Source: an uncultured Flavobacteriaceae bacterium
GTDB lineage: Bacteria; Bacteroidota; Bacteroidia; Flavobacteriales; Flavobacteriaceae
Direction: 5' to 3'
DNA: 64,000 nucleotides
Assembly (NCBI GenBank): GCA_947500435.1
Contig: CANMRV010000001.1
Coordinates: forward strand, 434,001-498,000
Each line of letters begins with the position of its first letter. The first letter of the stretch is position 1. The position numbers were made by a program, and so were the translations under genes. The notes under the pieces are model-generated. The model searched no databases, was not told the DNA's origin, and was given only the letters and a program-made list of their open reading frames with translations. Positions 26,428 to 36,321 of the stretch are shown here, in pieces.

Positions 26428-26898
26428 ATGGGAATCAAGAGTTTTCAAGGCCCTAGAGCCAAAACAGTTTCGAAGAAGGAGTACAATGCACCCATATTGG
26501 TAACTGATTATATGACCAGAAAATTGGTCACGTTTACCCCAGAGCAATCTATCTTAGAAGTAATGGAGCAGTTTACCAAATACAATATTTCCGGTGGCCC
26601 AGTCTTAGATGGCAACGGATTCTTAGTTGGCATCATCTCGGAAGCCGATTGTATGAAGCAAATTTCGGAAAGTCGGTATTTCAACCAACCGATTTTGGAC
26701 AAAAGTGTTGAAAAATTCATGACTAAAAATGTGGATACTATTCCGCATGATATGAGCATTTTTGATGTTGCCGGTGTTTTTCATAAAAATAACCGTAGAA
26801 GACTTCCAGTAATGGAAAATGGACTATTGATTGGTCAGATTAGCCGAAAAGATATTGTTGTTGCGGCGCTTAAATTAAGTGGCGCCAACTGGAAATAG
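26428..26898 (+). CDS. CBS-domain pair protein
   Basis: The 156-residue protein consists of two CBS domains (about residues 28-85 and 95-152): VTDYMTRKLVTFTPEQSILEV and NISGGPVLDGNGFLVGIIS in the first, EKFMTKNVDTIPHDMSIFDV and RRLPVMENGLLIGQISRKD in the second. Such Bateman modules bind adenosine nucleotides and control other proteins. There is no attached effector domain. The leader carries a small hairpin (CTGTC/GACAG, 26395-26410). It is a single-gene unit, divergent from the M28 peptidase. Confidence 0.9.
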   Translation: MGIKSFQGPRAKTVSKKEYNAPILVTDYMTRKLVTFTPEQSILEVMEQFTKYNISGGPVLDGNGFLVGIISEADCMKQISESRYFNQPILDKSVEKFMTKNVDTIPHDMSIFDVAGVFHKNNRRRLPVMENGLLIGQISRKDIVVAALKLSGANWK

Positions 26899-27016
26899 TA
26901 CTTTTTTGCCCCTATAAAGGAGCTCGTTCCCCTTTATAATGAATACAATTTCCCTTAGTGAGAATTTCAAGCTCTTGTTTGATTTCCGTTAGGGGAAATT
27001 TCATTTTCTGAAAATA

Positions 27017-27373
27017 CTATTCACGCTTTACAATCATGTAGTAATCATTGTCTAACGGCAGATACCCAAGATCATAAACGAAGTAATACGTCGTACCTTT
27101 TTTAGTTGTATAGAGATTGGTTATAAAATCGAAATCAAAGTTTTTGTCGAGCAAACGCGTTTTGGTGGTTCTCGTTTTTCCGTCTTTAAGGGTAAAACTA
27201 TCTAGAACCCGATAGTTCTTTCGTAGTCGATTGTTGATATTTCGAATGAGATTTTTGGCGGCGGGATTTACTTTGTTGTGATGCGCATTTCTGCACCCGT
27301 CTGAGCAGAATTTTTTATCACTCCGGCCCATGAGTTCTCTACCACATTCCAAGCACTTTTTCTTTTCGCTCAT
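27017..27373 (-). CDS. Small zinc-ribbon protein
   Basis: The 118-residue protein has an N-terminal treble-clef or zinc-ribbon motif, CLECGRELMGRSDKKFCSDG with a further C-x4-H, seen in DUF2116-like proteins. The rest is basic and beta-rich (KTRTTKTRLLDKNFDFDFIT, KKGTTYYFVYDLGYLPL). A nucleic-acid contact is plausible. It overlaps the upstream DUF6265-like gene as ATGA, so they are coexpressed. Confidence 0.8.
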   Translation of the reverse strand: MSEKKKCLECGRELMGRSDKKFCSDGCRNAHHNKVNPAAKNLIRNINNRLRKNYRVLDSFTLKDGKTRTTKTRLLDKNFDFDFITNLYTTKKGTTYYFVYDLGYLPLDNDYYMIVKRE

Positions 27374-27858
27374 TGTTTTTTATAATTGAACGTTACCTCT
27401 TCCGCTATACCGCCTTGGTCTATTAGTCCGTAGATATTGATTTCTACATCACTTACCTTTTCGAAGGTAAAGCTCTCAAAGTACAATCTATCCCCATCTA
27501 CTTTAATCAGTTTGAAGCTTTGCACTTCTTCTTTTTCTTCCCATCCTTTCAAATCGGAACCAAAATGTTTCAATTCGAAAACCAAAGACTCGTTTACTTC
27601 GCGAATATGCCCTAGTTCATAAAAAGTAACTTTTCCATCTGCCACGTGTTTAAAGGAAAACATCATAGAGCCGCCAAGTGGGGGACTCCATATTTCTTCG
27701 GTGATTCCACCGAAAGCCTCTCCTTTCCAATGGCCTTCCATCCATAAAATTTCTTCTATGGAGGCGGTGGGTGAAGATTCCCCCTCATGAAGAGACATTG
27801 TATTTTGAGCTTTGCACGAAATTGTAATAAGTAGAAGCGAAAAAAGAAACGATTTCAT
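27370..27858 (-). CDS. DUF6265-like exported lipoprotein
   Basis: The 162-residue protein begins with a lipoprotein signal (LLITISC, Cys15). The mature domain shows WMEGHWKGEAF, EEIWSPPLGGSMMFSFKHV and FYELGHIREVNESLVFELKH, the pattern of DUF6265, a lipocalin-like family of unknown ligand. It is the first gene of a two-gene unit with the zinc-ribbon protein. A perfect 18-nt palindrome lies 36 nt upstream of its start. Confidence 0.8.
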   Translation of the reverse strand: MKSFLFSLLLITISCKAQNTMSLHEGESSPTASIEEILWMEGHWKGEAFGGITEEIWSPPLGGSMMFSFKHVADGKVTFYELGHIREVNESLVFELKHFGSDLKGWEEKEEVQSFKLIKVDGDRLYFESFTFEKVSDVEINIYGLIDQGGIAEEVTFNYKKQ

Positions 27859-27893
27859 TTTAAATGATTAACCAGTTGAACAATATACGAAAT

Positions 27894-27911
27894 ATCCGTT
27901 TGCAAACGGAT
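27894..27911. promoter_or_regulatory. Perfect 18-nt palindrome upstream of the DUF6265-like gene
   Basis: ATCCGTTTGCAAACGGAT is a perfect palindrome with no spacer. It lies 36-53 nt upstream of the minus-strand start at 27858, between that gene and the end of the pentapeptide gene. A -10-like TATATTGT lies just downstream on the minus strand, so the palindrome would cover the -35 region. It has the symmetry expected for a dimeric repressor site; no regulator is adjacent. Confidence 0.55.
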
Positions 27912-27961
27912 GAGATGATTCTATATACTATTGACGTCGTTCAAGCATGCAAATCGGACAG

Positions 27962-28522
27962 TCATTCTATTTTAATTTCATATTTGCTCAAAAGGCCAGG
28001 GAGTCCATCTTTGGAAAATTTTGCGTTTTTCAGTAGATTTTTTTCTGGGTCAATATTGAAGTTTTGAGCTTTTGTGAAATCTGCTTTTTGCAAATGGGTT
28101 TGGCTGAAAATAGCTCTATCCAAATCGCTGGAGTCAAAATTGACATTCGTTAAATCGGTCTCGGTAAAGTCGACTTCTATCAATTTAGAGTTTATAAACG
28201 ATTGATTTTTTAGCGTCAATCCATAAAAAGAGGAAAAGTTCAAAGTGCAATTCTCAAATTTGAAATCCATTAAAAAATCATTACAATCCTCAAATTTGAG
28301 TCCCATCATTTTGCAATGTGAAAAGCTAACCTCCTTAAAAATGGTATGTGTGAGATTTGCATTGCTAAGGTTGCAATCGATAAACTCACACTCCATAAAA
28401 TTCTGATTGTCTAAATATCCATTTTCAAAATTACATCCTTCGAAAATGCAGTTTTCATATTCTCCTTTTGGGAGTCTTAATAGGGTATAATCTTGGTTTT
28501 TAAAGGTTTGGTCTAAAATCAT
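27962..28522 (-). CDS. Pentapeptide-repeat protein (Qnr-like family)
   Basis: The 186-residue protein is built of pentapeptide repeats of the form A(D/N)LxX with central Leu/Phe, for example CIFEGCNFENG, CEFIDCNLSNANLTH, VDFTETDLTNVNFDSSDL and KADFTKAQNF, giving a right-handed quadrilateral beta helix. The ending (NLLKNAKFSKDGLPGLLSKY) matches a chromosomal group related to Qnr proteins, which mimic DNA and bind gyrase. Whether this copy protects gyrase is not shown. Its start overlaps the stop of the large BNR gene by 1 nt (TAATG). Confidence 0.85.
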   Translation of the reverse strand: MILDQTFKNQDYTLLRLPKGEYENCIFEGCNFENGYLDNQNFMECEFIDCNLSNANLTHTIFKEVSFSHCKMMGLKFEDCNDFLMDFKFENCTLNFSSFYGLTLKNQSFINSKLIEVDFTETDLTNVNFDSSDLDRAIFSQTHLQKADFTKAQNFNIDPEKNLLKNAKFSKDGLPGLLSKYEIKIE

Positions 28523-31500
28523 TAATTGGTCATTATTATCGCGGGTAAATCAAGTTCTTTAAAGGCTTCATTATAAGCCTTCATTTCCTCATCAACAATA
28601 GCTTTCCGTTCGGTTTCATATACTTGCCAATCTCTCTGTAGATCTGTCCAACGCTCATTGGCACCTTTTGTCACTTTAGGCTCCGCGGCGTCAACATAGC
28701 CTTTCAGATGAATCATTTGTGCATTTAGCTTGTTGTTGTAATTGATGACATCTTGAAAAGTTTTCTGTTTGGACTGAATTAGATTTTCTTCCCAAGAAAC
28801 AATTCGTTTTACCAAGGCTTCTCCTTTTTCCAAAAGCTCTTTTGCCCCTTCATTATCCTTCAAAAGTTTGGCAAAACCCTCCAATTGAGATTTAGCTGAA
28901 CGCATATCATTGACCGATTCGTGAATAGTTTTTAGAGCACCTTCAATTTCTTCTAAAAGTTTTTGTTGCTCAGCGTAATCTGCTGGTTCAGCATCAACTT
29001 TCGGATTTGCTAAAACGGTCACCTCGGTTTCCGAAGAAGTTCCATCCAAGGAAAGTCTTAACGTATAATTTCCTGGCCCAACATTGGAACCTGTATCTCC
29101 ACCAAAAATGAAAACCTTATTGATAGCTGGAAGGCTTTCTCTTCGGAAATTCCAAGTAAAGCGGTTATAGCCTTGTTTAGACGAAAGGACTTGTGGTTTT
29201 GAAGGACCACCTGGCCAAGTTTTAAAGTCTTTTGGTTTTTTGTTGGTATATGTTCTTAGGAGTTTGTCACCTTGGAATACTTCTAGTTTTAAGTCTAAAC
29301 TATCTGCATTTCTATCTAGGTAATAATCAAAAGTGACTCCACTTTTAGGATTCGACCCCAAACCTGGTCTAGGCTTATCACTACTGCCTCCAAAAATCAA
29401 ATAGGTGTCTTTGGGTTTTATGATGTTCACCATGTCTTTTGTGGTCTCTAGATTTTGAATAGCTCCTAAATCATCTAAAATCCAAAAGGAACGCCCTGCA
29501 GTTGCGGCTACTAAATCATTGTCTTGAATTATCAAATCATTGATGGGAACAACAGGTAGATTCAATTGGAAAGGCTGCCAATTTAGACCATCATCCAATG
29601 AGATAAATAGACCTGTTTCGGTACCGGCATATAGAAGACCTTTCTTTTTTGGGTCGGCTCTAACGACTCTTGTAAAGGTATGTTCGCCTGTAATACCGTT
29701 TACAATTCGGGTCCAAGTTTGACCGTAGTCATTTGTTTTGAAAATGTGCGACCTCAAATCCATGGACTTGTATCGCATCACAACCACATAAGCTGTTGCT
29801 GGGTCATGAGGGGAAACTTCAATGCTATTTACAATTCCGTCAGGAACATTTGGCGGAGTTACGTTCGACCAGTTCTGACCTCCATCTCGTGTGACATGTA
29901 AAAGTCCGTCGTCGGTCCCTGTCCAAAGAACTCCTTTTTCATGTTGTGATTCTACCATGTAGGTTATGGTATTATAATTTTCGCCCCCAGCTGCTTCGTT
30001 GGTATAGGGTCCGCCACCGGGACCATGTTTTTCGGTTTCATTTTTTGTCAAATCGGGACTAACTACTTCCCAACTTTGACCTTCATCCGTAGATTTGAAA
30101 ACCACATTGCCTGCGTGGTAAATTGTATTTCTATCATGGGGAGAAGTAATGACCGGTGCATTCCAATTGTAACGATATTTTGAATCTTTGGGAGCAATAC
30201 TTAAGCCCAATTCTGGATATTCTTTGATGGGTTTTGATTCCCGTGATTTAACATCCCATTTGTCAAGATTTCCTTGATACGTCCCTCCATAAATAATTTC
30301 AGGATTATCAGGGTCGAAGGCCAAAAAGGCACTTTCCCCTCCAGCTACTGCATACCAATCCTTCCAATCAATCCCTGCATCATTAGTTCGACTAGCAATG
30401 GCAACTGTCGAATTATCCTGTTGCCCTCCATACACATTATACGGAACAAGATTATCCGTAATCACACGGTAGAATTGCGCAGTATTTTGATTGTTTTGTG
30501 TGCTCCAACTTTTACCACCATTGTTTGAAACATTTGAACCTCCATCATTGGAGTTAATCATCCGTTGATTGTTATGCGGGTCAATCCATAAATGATGGTT
30601 GTCTCCATGAGGCGTAGGTAAAGGTTTAAAACTTTTGCCTCCGTCAATGGATTTGGTCACGGGAGCATTTAATACATAGACTATATTCTCATTTTGGGTA
30701 TCGGCAAAGATTTCCATATAATACCACGAACGTGCGATATTGATACGGTCTTTGTTCACTTGCATCCATTTTTTGCCTGCATCTGTTGATTTATATACAC
30801 CACCCTTGGTGCCTTCCGCTTCAATAATCGCATAAACGATTTCGTTATTTGCTCGGGAAACGGAAATACCTGCTTTTCCAAAGTCTTTTGGTAAGCCTTC
30901 TTTCATCTTTTTCCATGTGCTTCCGCCGTCGGTAGATTTGTATAATCCGGAATCTTTTCCGCCGGATTCCATTATCCATGGATAGCGTCTGTGTTGCCAC
31001 ATGGCTGCGTACAATATCGATGGATTTTTCATATCCATAGATAAATCAGATGCTCCAGTTATATTGTTTACAAAAAGTGTTTTCTCCCAAGTAGCTCCTC
31101 CATCCATAGAACGATAAATTCCACGTTCAGAACTTCCACCATATTGTGCACCCTGAGCGGCCACAAAAATGATATCAGGATTTGTGGGATGGATTATCAC
31201 ATCGGAAATATGCCGGCTTTTATCCAAACCAATATGCTTCCAAGTTTTTCCGGCATCAGTAGATTTGTAGGCCCCATCTCCCATGGAAGTCATTACGCCG
31301 CGAGCTGCATGTTCGCCCATCCCAGCGATAACGATATTCGGATTGCTTTCAGAAACGGCGATAGAACCTACCGTTCCGGTTTTTAAGAATCCATCAGAAA
31401 TATTTTTCCAGCTTAAACCGTCATCCGTAGTTTTCCAGATGCCACCACCAACGGTGCCATTATAATAGGTCATAGGTTGACCAACAACTCCTGATGATGC

Positions 31501-31677
31501 AACACTTCGCCCGCCTCGAAACGGACCAATATTTCGCCATTTAAGTTCGTGAAAGGTAGAATCAGGGACAGTTACTACCGGGGTAGTATTTTTCTTTTTT
31601 CTTCTTTGGGATTGCAGATTCGGAATACTGATGAATGCAGTAAAGACAAACAAAAGGATAAAACGTATGGTTTTCAT
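28522..31677 (-). CDS. Large exported BNR/sortilin-like repeat protein
   Basis: The 1051-residue protein has a Sec signal (about residues 1-23). Residues about 40-760 form one or two large beta-propellers of BNR/VPS10-type repeats with the S-x-D-x-G-x-T-W Asp-box pattern: [49 protein letters not shown] and [12 protein letters not shown]. The C-terminal 200 residues are coiled-coil-like. Proteins of this group are common and secreted in Flavobacteriia, and some are annotated as glycosyl hydrolases, but no sialidase catalytic set is visible. It may bind polymers or proteins at the cell surface. Confidence 0.87.
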   Translation of the reverse strand: MKTIRFILLFVFTAFISIPNLQSQRRKKKNTTPVVTVPDSTFHELKWRNIGPFRGGRSVASSGVVGQPMTYYNGTVGGGIWKTTDDGLSWKNISDGFLKTGTVGSIAVSESNPNIVIAGMGEHAARGVMTSMGDGAYKSTDAGKTWKHIGLDKSRHISDVIIHPTNPDIIFVAAQGAQYGGSSERGIYRSMDGGATWEKTLFVNNITGASDLSMDMKNPSILYAAMWQHRRYPWIMESGGKDSGLYKSTDGGSTWKKMKEGLPKDFGKAGISVSRANNEIVYAIIEAEGTKGGVYKSTDAGKKWMQVNKDRINIARSWYYMEIFADTQNENIVYVLNAPVTKSIDGGKSFKPLPTPHGDNHHLWIDPHNNQRMINSNDGGSNVSNNGGKSWSTQNNQNTAQFYRVITDNLVPYNVYGGQQDNSTVAIASRTNDAGIDWKDWYAVAGGESAFLAFDPDNPEIIYGGTYQGNLDKWDVKSRESKPIKEYPELGLSIAPKDSKYRYNWNAPVITSPHDRNTIYHAGNVVFKSTDEGQSWEVVSPDLTKNETEKHGPGGGPYTNEAAGGENYNTITYMVESQHEKGVLWTGTDDGLLHVTRDGGQNWSNVTPPNVPDGIVNSIEVSPHDPATAYVVVMRYKSMDLRSHIFKTNDYGQTWTRIVNGITGEHTFTRVVRADPKKKGLLYAGTETGLFISLDDGLNWQPFQLNLPVVPINDLIIQDNDLVAATAGRSFWILDDLGAIQNLETTKDMVNIIKPKDTYLIFGGSSDKPRPGLGSNPKSGVTFDYYLDRNADSLDLKLEVFQGDKLLRTYTNKKPKDFKTWPGGPSKPQVLSSKQGYNRFTWNFRRESLPAINKVFIFGGDTGSNVGPGNYTLRLSLDGTSSETEVTVLANPKVDAEPADYAEQQKLLEEIEGALKTIHESVNDMRSAKSQLEGFAKLLKDNEGAKELLEKGEALVKRIVSWEENLIQSKQKTFQDVINYNNKLNAQMIHLKGYVDAAEPKVTKGANERWTDLQRDWQVYETERKAIVDEEMKAYNEAFKELDLPAIIMTN

Positions 31678-31761
31678 TGGTGAAGTCGGTTAAAAATTAG
31701 TCTTGTTGAAGATAGTCAAAACAAGGTAAATGTTTAAGAAAAAGTTAAAAACAAAAGATTA

Positions 31762-31815
31762 TTTGGAACGTTCGTTCTAATATCTATATATTTGTTTCTG
31801 AACGAACGTTCCAAA
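31762..31815 (+). promoter_or_regulatory. Promoter clamped by a 16-bp inverted repeat (TetR operators)
   Basis: TTTGGAACGTTCGTTC (31762-31777) and GAACGAACGTTCCAAA (31800-31815) are perfect inverted copies 22 nt apart, each with its own GAACGTTC palindrome. Between them lies TATATTTG (31787-31794), an exact TAnnTTTG -10 box, 21 nt after a TTG (31763-31765) inside the left arm. The right arm covers the expected start site near 31800. It controls the SDR-tetR operon and was most likely built for the TetR protein encoded there. Confidence 0.75.
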
Positions 31816-31849
31816 ATAAAATTATAACAATGTATTTAATTGAATAACA

Positions 31850-32599
31850 ATGAAAAAACTAGAAAACAAAGTAGCTATAATAACGGGTGCAACGAGTGGG
31901 ATGGGTTTAGAAACTGCAAAACGATTTTTGGCCGAGGGTGCCAAAGTGGTCTTGACGGGTAGAAGTCAAGAAAAACTAAATCAATTACCTGCAGAACTTG
32001 ATGGTGATTATCTCTTGGTTAAGGCAGAGGCCTCAAGTATTGCGGACAGCAGAATGTTAATTGAAAAGACCGTTGAAACCTTTGGAAAAATAGACGTACT
32101 TTTTCTAAACGCCGGTATCTTTAGAATTGAAACCATAGATATGCTCACAGAGGAAATCTTTGATGAAGTTTATAACATCAATGTCCGTGGTCCATTGTTT
32201 ACTGTTAACGCAGCCCATGACTATCTGAATGAAGGGGCCAGTATTATTTTCAACACTTCGGTTTCCGGAGTAAAAGGATTTCCTGGCATGGCAGTTTATG
32301 GGTCAAGTAAAGCCGCATTGCGTTCTATGACTAGGACTTTAGCTGCCGAGTTTGGGCCTAAGGGTATACGTGTAAATTCCATATCTCCTGGGCCAATCGA
32401 CACGCCAATTTATGGAAAACACAACGTTCCTCAGGAAAACATAGATGCTATGGCAGCCGGTTTGCCTTCACAGGTAAGTTTGGGTAGATTTGGCAGTTCT
32501 GAAGAAATCGCCAATACAGCGTTGTTTTTAGCATCTTCTGAAAGTAGCTATATTACCGGTGCTGAGATACCCGTGGATGGCGGGTTGGCTCAAGTATGA
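31850..32599 (+). CDS. Short-chain dehydrogenase/reductase
   Basis: The 249-residue classical SDR shows the cofactor motif GATSGMGLETA, the NAG segment FLNAGIFR, the catalytic Ser in NTSVSGVKGF, and Tyr-x3-Lys in VYGSSKAALR. The C-terminal GAEIPVDGGLAQV is the usual family end. The Arg in LTGRSQEKL favours NADP. The gene is paired with a TetR regulator (overlap ATGA) behind a promoter with strong operators. Such pairs respond to small reactive or xenobiotic compounds; the substrate is not evident. Confidence 0.92.
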   Translation: MKKLENKVAIITGATSGMGLETAKRFLAEGAKVVLTGRSQEKLNQLPAELDGDYLLVKAEASSIADSRMLIEKTVETFGKIDVLFLNAGIFRIETIDMLTEEIFDEVYNINVRGPLFTVNAAHDYLNEGASIIFNTSVSGVKGFPGMAVYGSSKAALRSMTRTLAAEFGPKGIRVNSISPGPIDTPIYGKHNVPQENIDAMAAGLPSQVSLGRFGSSEEIANTALFLASSESSYITGAEIPVDGGLAQV

Positions 32600-32634
32600 T
32601 TTTTTTAAATACATTTGGAACAGTTATTCCAGAT

Positions 32635-33216
32635 ATGCCACGAACAAAGCAATTTAATGAAGAAGAAGTATTGAATAAAGCAATGGAACTCTTTTGGGAA
32701 AAAGGGTTCCACGCTACTTCAATGCAGGACTTGGTAAATCACTTAGGAATCAATAGGGCAAGTATCTATGATACCTATGGTGGCAAGAATGAGTTATTTG
32801 ATAAAGCCTTTCAAAATTATAGAGCTATCAGCCTCGCTTCATTGAAAAGCATATTTGACTCAGAATCGGATGTAAAAAGAGGATTTCGGAAGTTGTTTCA
32901 AATGGTAATCGATGATGTCAAAACAAAAAGTTGTCAAAAGGGCTGTTTTGTTGTGAATACCATTACGGAATTAGTCCCAGGAGATGAAGTTTTACACGAA
33001 AAACTAAGACAAAATTCTGAGAACACCGAACACCTTTTTGCCTCTTACATTCAGAAAGGTATTGATGATGGCAATATCAAAGCCTCCAAAAACCCGCAAT
33101 CAATAGCCTTTGCCCTTTTTACTTTTTTTAGCGGCTTACGGGTCATGACCAAAGTAGAAAAGAACCCTAAAAAACTAAGCGAAATGGTTGAAGTAGGACT
33201 ATCTATTTTGGATTAA
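32635..33216 (+). CDS. TetR/AcrR-family repressor
   Basis: The 193-residue protein has the TetR helix-turn-helix in residues 8-55 (EEVLNKAMELFWEKGFHATS, then QDLVNHLGINRASIYDTYGG) and a ligand-binding C-terminal domain with Cys in SCQKGCF. I use ATG 32635, as most relatives begin with MPRTK-like sequence; an ATG at 32596 would add 13 residues and overlap the SDR stop as ATGA. The 32614-32633 region contains TTTGGAA and TTCCA half-sites resembling the operator. It is expected to repress its own operon. Confidence 0.9.
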   Translation: MPRTKQFNEEEVLNKAMELFWEKGFHATSMQDLVNHLGINRASIYDTYGGKNELFDKAFQNYRAISLASLKSIFDSESDVKRGFRKLFQMVIDDVKTKSCQKGCFVVNTITELVPGDEVLHEKLRQNSENTEHLFASYIQKGIDDGNIKASKNPQSIAFALFTFFSGLRVMTKVEKNPKKLSEMVEVGLSILD

Positions 33217-33219
33217 TTA

Positions 33220-34770
33220 TTAATCCAATCCACCCCTGCGTTTTGGACTTCTTTGCTTTGGCCAAGTAAGAGGTTCGCCAGTACGTCGACTTTTACCAAT
33301 CAAAGTTGCTTTTTCACGAGATGTTCTTTCAGGGTCTTCACTTGCCATATAAGCCAAAACAGCCGTTAGAATGGCATTGTTTCGGACATCATCAAAAACA
33401 ATCTTGTCATAGGTGTCCAAATTGGTGTGCCAGGTATAATTCCAATAGCTCCAGCTTAGTGAGCTCAATGAAAACCCGGGAGCGCCTGCGGCTACAAAAG
33501 AAGCATAGTCTGAACCGCCTCCTCCGGGAGTTCCGGGAAACGTAGTTTCAATATGTTTTGTGATGTCTTTCGGAACAGCTTCTAGCCATTTACCCAGATA
33601 GTCATAGGCGTGTAAAAAGCCTTGTCCGGAAAGTCGAACTACGCGACCGGTTCCATTATCTTGATTGAAAAGGGCTTGCATGTTTTCCACGATTTTCGGA
33701 TTATCCTCCACAAAAGCTCGTGAACCATTTAGACCTTGTTCCTCGCTTCCCCAATGCCCAACAATAATTGTTCTCTTTGGATTTGGATATATCTTTTTCA
33801 AGATACGCGCCGCTTCCAACATGGTAATCGTACCTGTACCATTGTCCGTGGCTCCTGTACCACCATCCCAAGAATCGAAATGTGCTGAGAGAATCACATA
33901 TTCGTCAGGAAGCTCTTTTCCAGGAATTGTCGCAATCGTATTAAAGGTCGGAACCTCTCCTAATTCTTTAGATTCTGCAACAATTTTTATAGTCGGATTG
34001 GCTCCATTCTCCACCATCCGATAGAGCATTCCATAATCTTCCAAGGATATATCTACCGCCGGAATTTTCTTCGTATTTGCACTAAAGATTTTATTTGCTC
34101 CAAAAGCTTTTGACCAGCGAGATTGCGCAATACCAACCGCACCTGCTTTTTCCAATGCTGCATTTATGTTTCGGCTCGTGTAACCAGTATTCTTCATGTT
34201 CTGTCTCCATGCATCCTCGATTTCTTTTCGGTCGGATTTCATTTTTTCAAAGGATTCCTCAGTAGCGAACTCCTCCCAATTGTAATCAGGTCTTCCAGTA
34301 GGTTGCAACATGCTCACCATTACAATTTTACCCTTTACGTTTGGAAGCCATTTGGCAAAAGCAAGCGAATCTGAAACTTTCGGAAGTGTTATCAAAGAAG
34401 CTGTAACACCCTTTTTTCCTGTTCCGGGATTCCAAGCTAATTGGGTAGCATGTAATGAAGCCACTCTTGGAGAAACCATATCAACGTGTGTAATTCCGCG
34501 TTCCCAGCCATGCCATTTCCCCCATTCTTGGTTCTCAGCGGTTATACCCCATTTTTTATAGGTATTCACGGCCCAATCATGTGCCGATTTCATTTGAGGA
34601 GTACCTACCAATCGAGGTCCGTTTAGGTCCATTAGTTCATAAGCCAATTGTTCTAATTGCGAATTTTCATTGGCTTCCTTTTGAATAGCTTCGACAATTT
34701 CTTCGGTAGTTTGAGAAAACCCCAGAGAAATAAATAACAAGCAAGCGCAGGCGAGTAATCCTTTTTTCAT
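33220..34770 (-). CDS. Exported M28-family metallopeptidase
   Basis: The 516-residue protein has a Sec signal (cut near GFSQT). The M28 domain shows LSAHFDSWDGGTGATDNG (zinc His, bridging Asp), GHWGSEEQGLNGSRAF (catalytic and zinc Glu), NQDNGTGRV (Asp) and WHTNLDTYDK (zinc His), all present, so an active di-zinc aminopeptidase or carboxypeptidase of the PGCP type is expected. The insert at residues 100-250 is a PA-like domain. It acts in the periplasm or outside. The gene ends 3 nt from the convergent tetR stop. Confidence 0.9.
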   Translation of the reverse strand: MKKGLLACACLLFISLGFSQTTEEIVEAIQKEANENSQLEQLAYELMDLNGPRLVGTPQMKSAHDWAVNTYKKWGITAENQEWGKWHGWERGITHVDMVSPRVASLHATQLAWNPGTGKKGVTASLITLPKVSDSLAFAKWLPNVKGKIVMVSMLQPTGRPDYNWEEFATEESFEKMKSDRKEIEDAWRQNMKNTGYTSRNINAALEKAGAVGIAQSRWSKAFGANKIFSANTKKIPAVDISLEDYGMLYRMVENGANPTIKIVAESKELGEVPTFNTIATIPGKELPDEYVILSAHFDSWDGGTGATDNGTGTITMLEAARILKKIYPNPKRTIIVGHWGSEEQGLNGSRAFVEDNPKIVENMQALFNQDNGTGRVVRLSGQGFLHAYDYLGKWLEAVPKDITKHIETTFPGTPGGGGSDYASFVAAGAPGFSLSSLSWSYWNYTWHTNLDTYDKIVFDDVRNNAILTAVLAYMASEDPERTSREKATLIGKSRRTGEPLTWPKQRSPKRRGGLD

Positions 34771-34855
34771 TTTCGTGTGTTCTTAGGTTCAAATAGTTAA
34801 CTAATATACTGATAAAGGGGGAAGAATATAAATTTTGCTTTTAACGGCGAATGGA

Positions 34856-36142
34856 CTATAATTTCTTATCCAAAGCTAAAATAGTATGCAACAAAACATT
34901 CGCTCCATTGGCCATATCTTTGGCTGAAGTAAATTCTTTGGGGGAGTGACTAATTCCACCTTTGCTAGGAACGAATATCATTCCCGTGGGAGCAATCAAA
35001 GCCATATCCTGTGCGTCATGTCCTGCGCCACTGGGCATTCTTTTCGTTGATAGCCCAAGTTTTTCTGCGGATTTTCCAATTGCATCCTGAATGCTTGAAG
35101 TCATAATTGCTGGGTCCGCTGTCGTATCTAAAGGTCGGAATTCAATCTGCACATCGGAAGCTTTTGCGATTTCCTCCCCTTTCGCCTTAATAGCCTGATA
35201 TACTTTTTCAATAACCTCGGAGGATAAATCACGAATCTCCAAACTCGTAATTACTCTCCCTGGAATCACATTAGGTGCACCAGGTTCTGCTTTTATTTTT
35301 CCAACAGTTCCTACTTGAGCGCCTTCAAAACTATTCGTTATTTCATTTACAGCGACTATGAATTTTGCAGCAGCCAATAACGCATCTTGCCTAGAATTCA
35401 TTGGAGTCGTGCCTGCATGATTGGAAAAGCCGGTGAATTCAACATCCCACCATTTGAGTCCGACAATACCCTCTACTAGGCCAATGTCTATGTTTTCTTT
35501 TTCCAGTGTACCGCCTTGTTCGATATGGAGTTCTAGAAAAGCTGCGATTTCATCTTTTTTACGTGCTACTTCCTTAATTCGAGTGGTGTCGCCCCCGAGC
35601 CGCATGATGCCTTCGCCCATAGAGTAGCCAGTAGAGTTGATAACATTCAAAGCGCTTTTGCCAAGATGGCCTGCAATAGCACGACTTCCCATAACTCCAC
35701 CTTCTTCATTTGAAAAAATGATAATTTCCAAAGGATGTTTCGTAATGATGTTGTTTTCGTTCAAAACTTCCAGTACTTCTAAAGAAGCCATTGAGCCGAC
35801 ACAGCCATCATAATTTCCACCATTGGGAACACGGTCAATATGAGAACCAAAAGAAATCGGTTTTAAGGAAGCATTTTTACCTTTTCGTTTTCCGATAATA
35901 TTTCCGGCGAAATCAATGTAAACTTCTAATCCGAGATTGGTCAAGGTATGCATCACCCATTTTTGGGCTGCGACATCTGCATCGCTGAAAGCGACTCGTT
36001 CGGTTTCTCCGTTTTCTTGGAGTCCGAATTTGGCGAGTTCAAAAATGCGTTGTTCGAGTCGGTCTTGATTGACTTTTGGTTTTTGGGCTAGAACAATACT
36101 ACATCCGAAGAAAAAAAGAAGGATAAGAATACGTAAAGGCAT
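34856..36142 (-). CDS. Exported M20-type amidohydrolase (N-carbamoyl amino acid hydrolase/allantoate amidohydrolase-like)
   Basis: The 428-residue protein starts at ATG 36142 with a signal sequence (LRILILLFFFGCSIVLAQ); an upstream in-frame ATG at 36184 adds an unlikely leader. Metal and catalytic residues are in order: FGSHIDRVPNGGNYDG, FSNEEGGVMGSRAIAG, LELHIEQGGTLE and SGAGHDAQDM, followed by SKGGISHSPKE. The pattern is that of Zn or Mn hydrolases that cleave N-carbamoyl or ureido groups. Periplasmic location is inferred from the signal. It is separated by 85 nt from the next peptidase gene. Confidence 0.87.
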   Translation of the reverse strand: MPLRILILLFFFGCSIVLAQKPKVNQDRLEQRIFELAKFGLQENGETERVAFSDADVAAQKWVMHTLTNLGLEVYIDFAGNIIGKRKGKNASLKPISFGSHIDRVPNGGNYDGCVGSMASLEVLEVLNENNIITKHPLEIIIFSNEEGGVMGSRAIAGHLGKSALNVINSTGYSMGEGIMRLGGDTTRIKEVARKKDEIAAFLELHIEQGGTLEKENIDIGLVEGIVGLKWWDVEFTGFSNHAGTTPMNSRQDALLAAAKFIVAVNEITNSFEGAQVGTVGKIKAEPGAPNVIPGRVITSLEIRDLSSEVIEKVYQAIKAKGEEIAKASDVQIEFRPLDTTADPAIMTSSIQDAIGKSAEKLGLSTKRMPSGAGHDAQDMALIAPTGMIFVPSKGGISHSPKEFTSAKDMANGANVLLHTILALDKKL

Positions 36143-36321
36143 GGTCGTTGAATTTAGCCCTGAAAGTATGAAATATTTTAGCATTTGATTTGAATTTTAG
36201 TCCCTTGAACTAATATTGCTATCAATTTGAAATCAAACGTTAAGAATAAGAGTCTAAAACGACAAAGAAGGAGTTTGCTTTTTCATGTTATTCGAACTAT
36301 GTGTGAACTAAATTTCAAAAA

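Noticed and set aside
26913..26938. TATAAAGG/CCTTTATA hairpin after the CBS gene
   Set aside because: AT-rich 8-bp stem with no downstream T tract on either strand; too weak to call a terminator.
28522..31677. Sialidase assignment for the BNR protein
   Set aside because: Asp-box repeats are present but the catalytic Arg triad and Tyr-Glu pair of sialidases were not recognisable.
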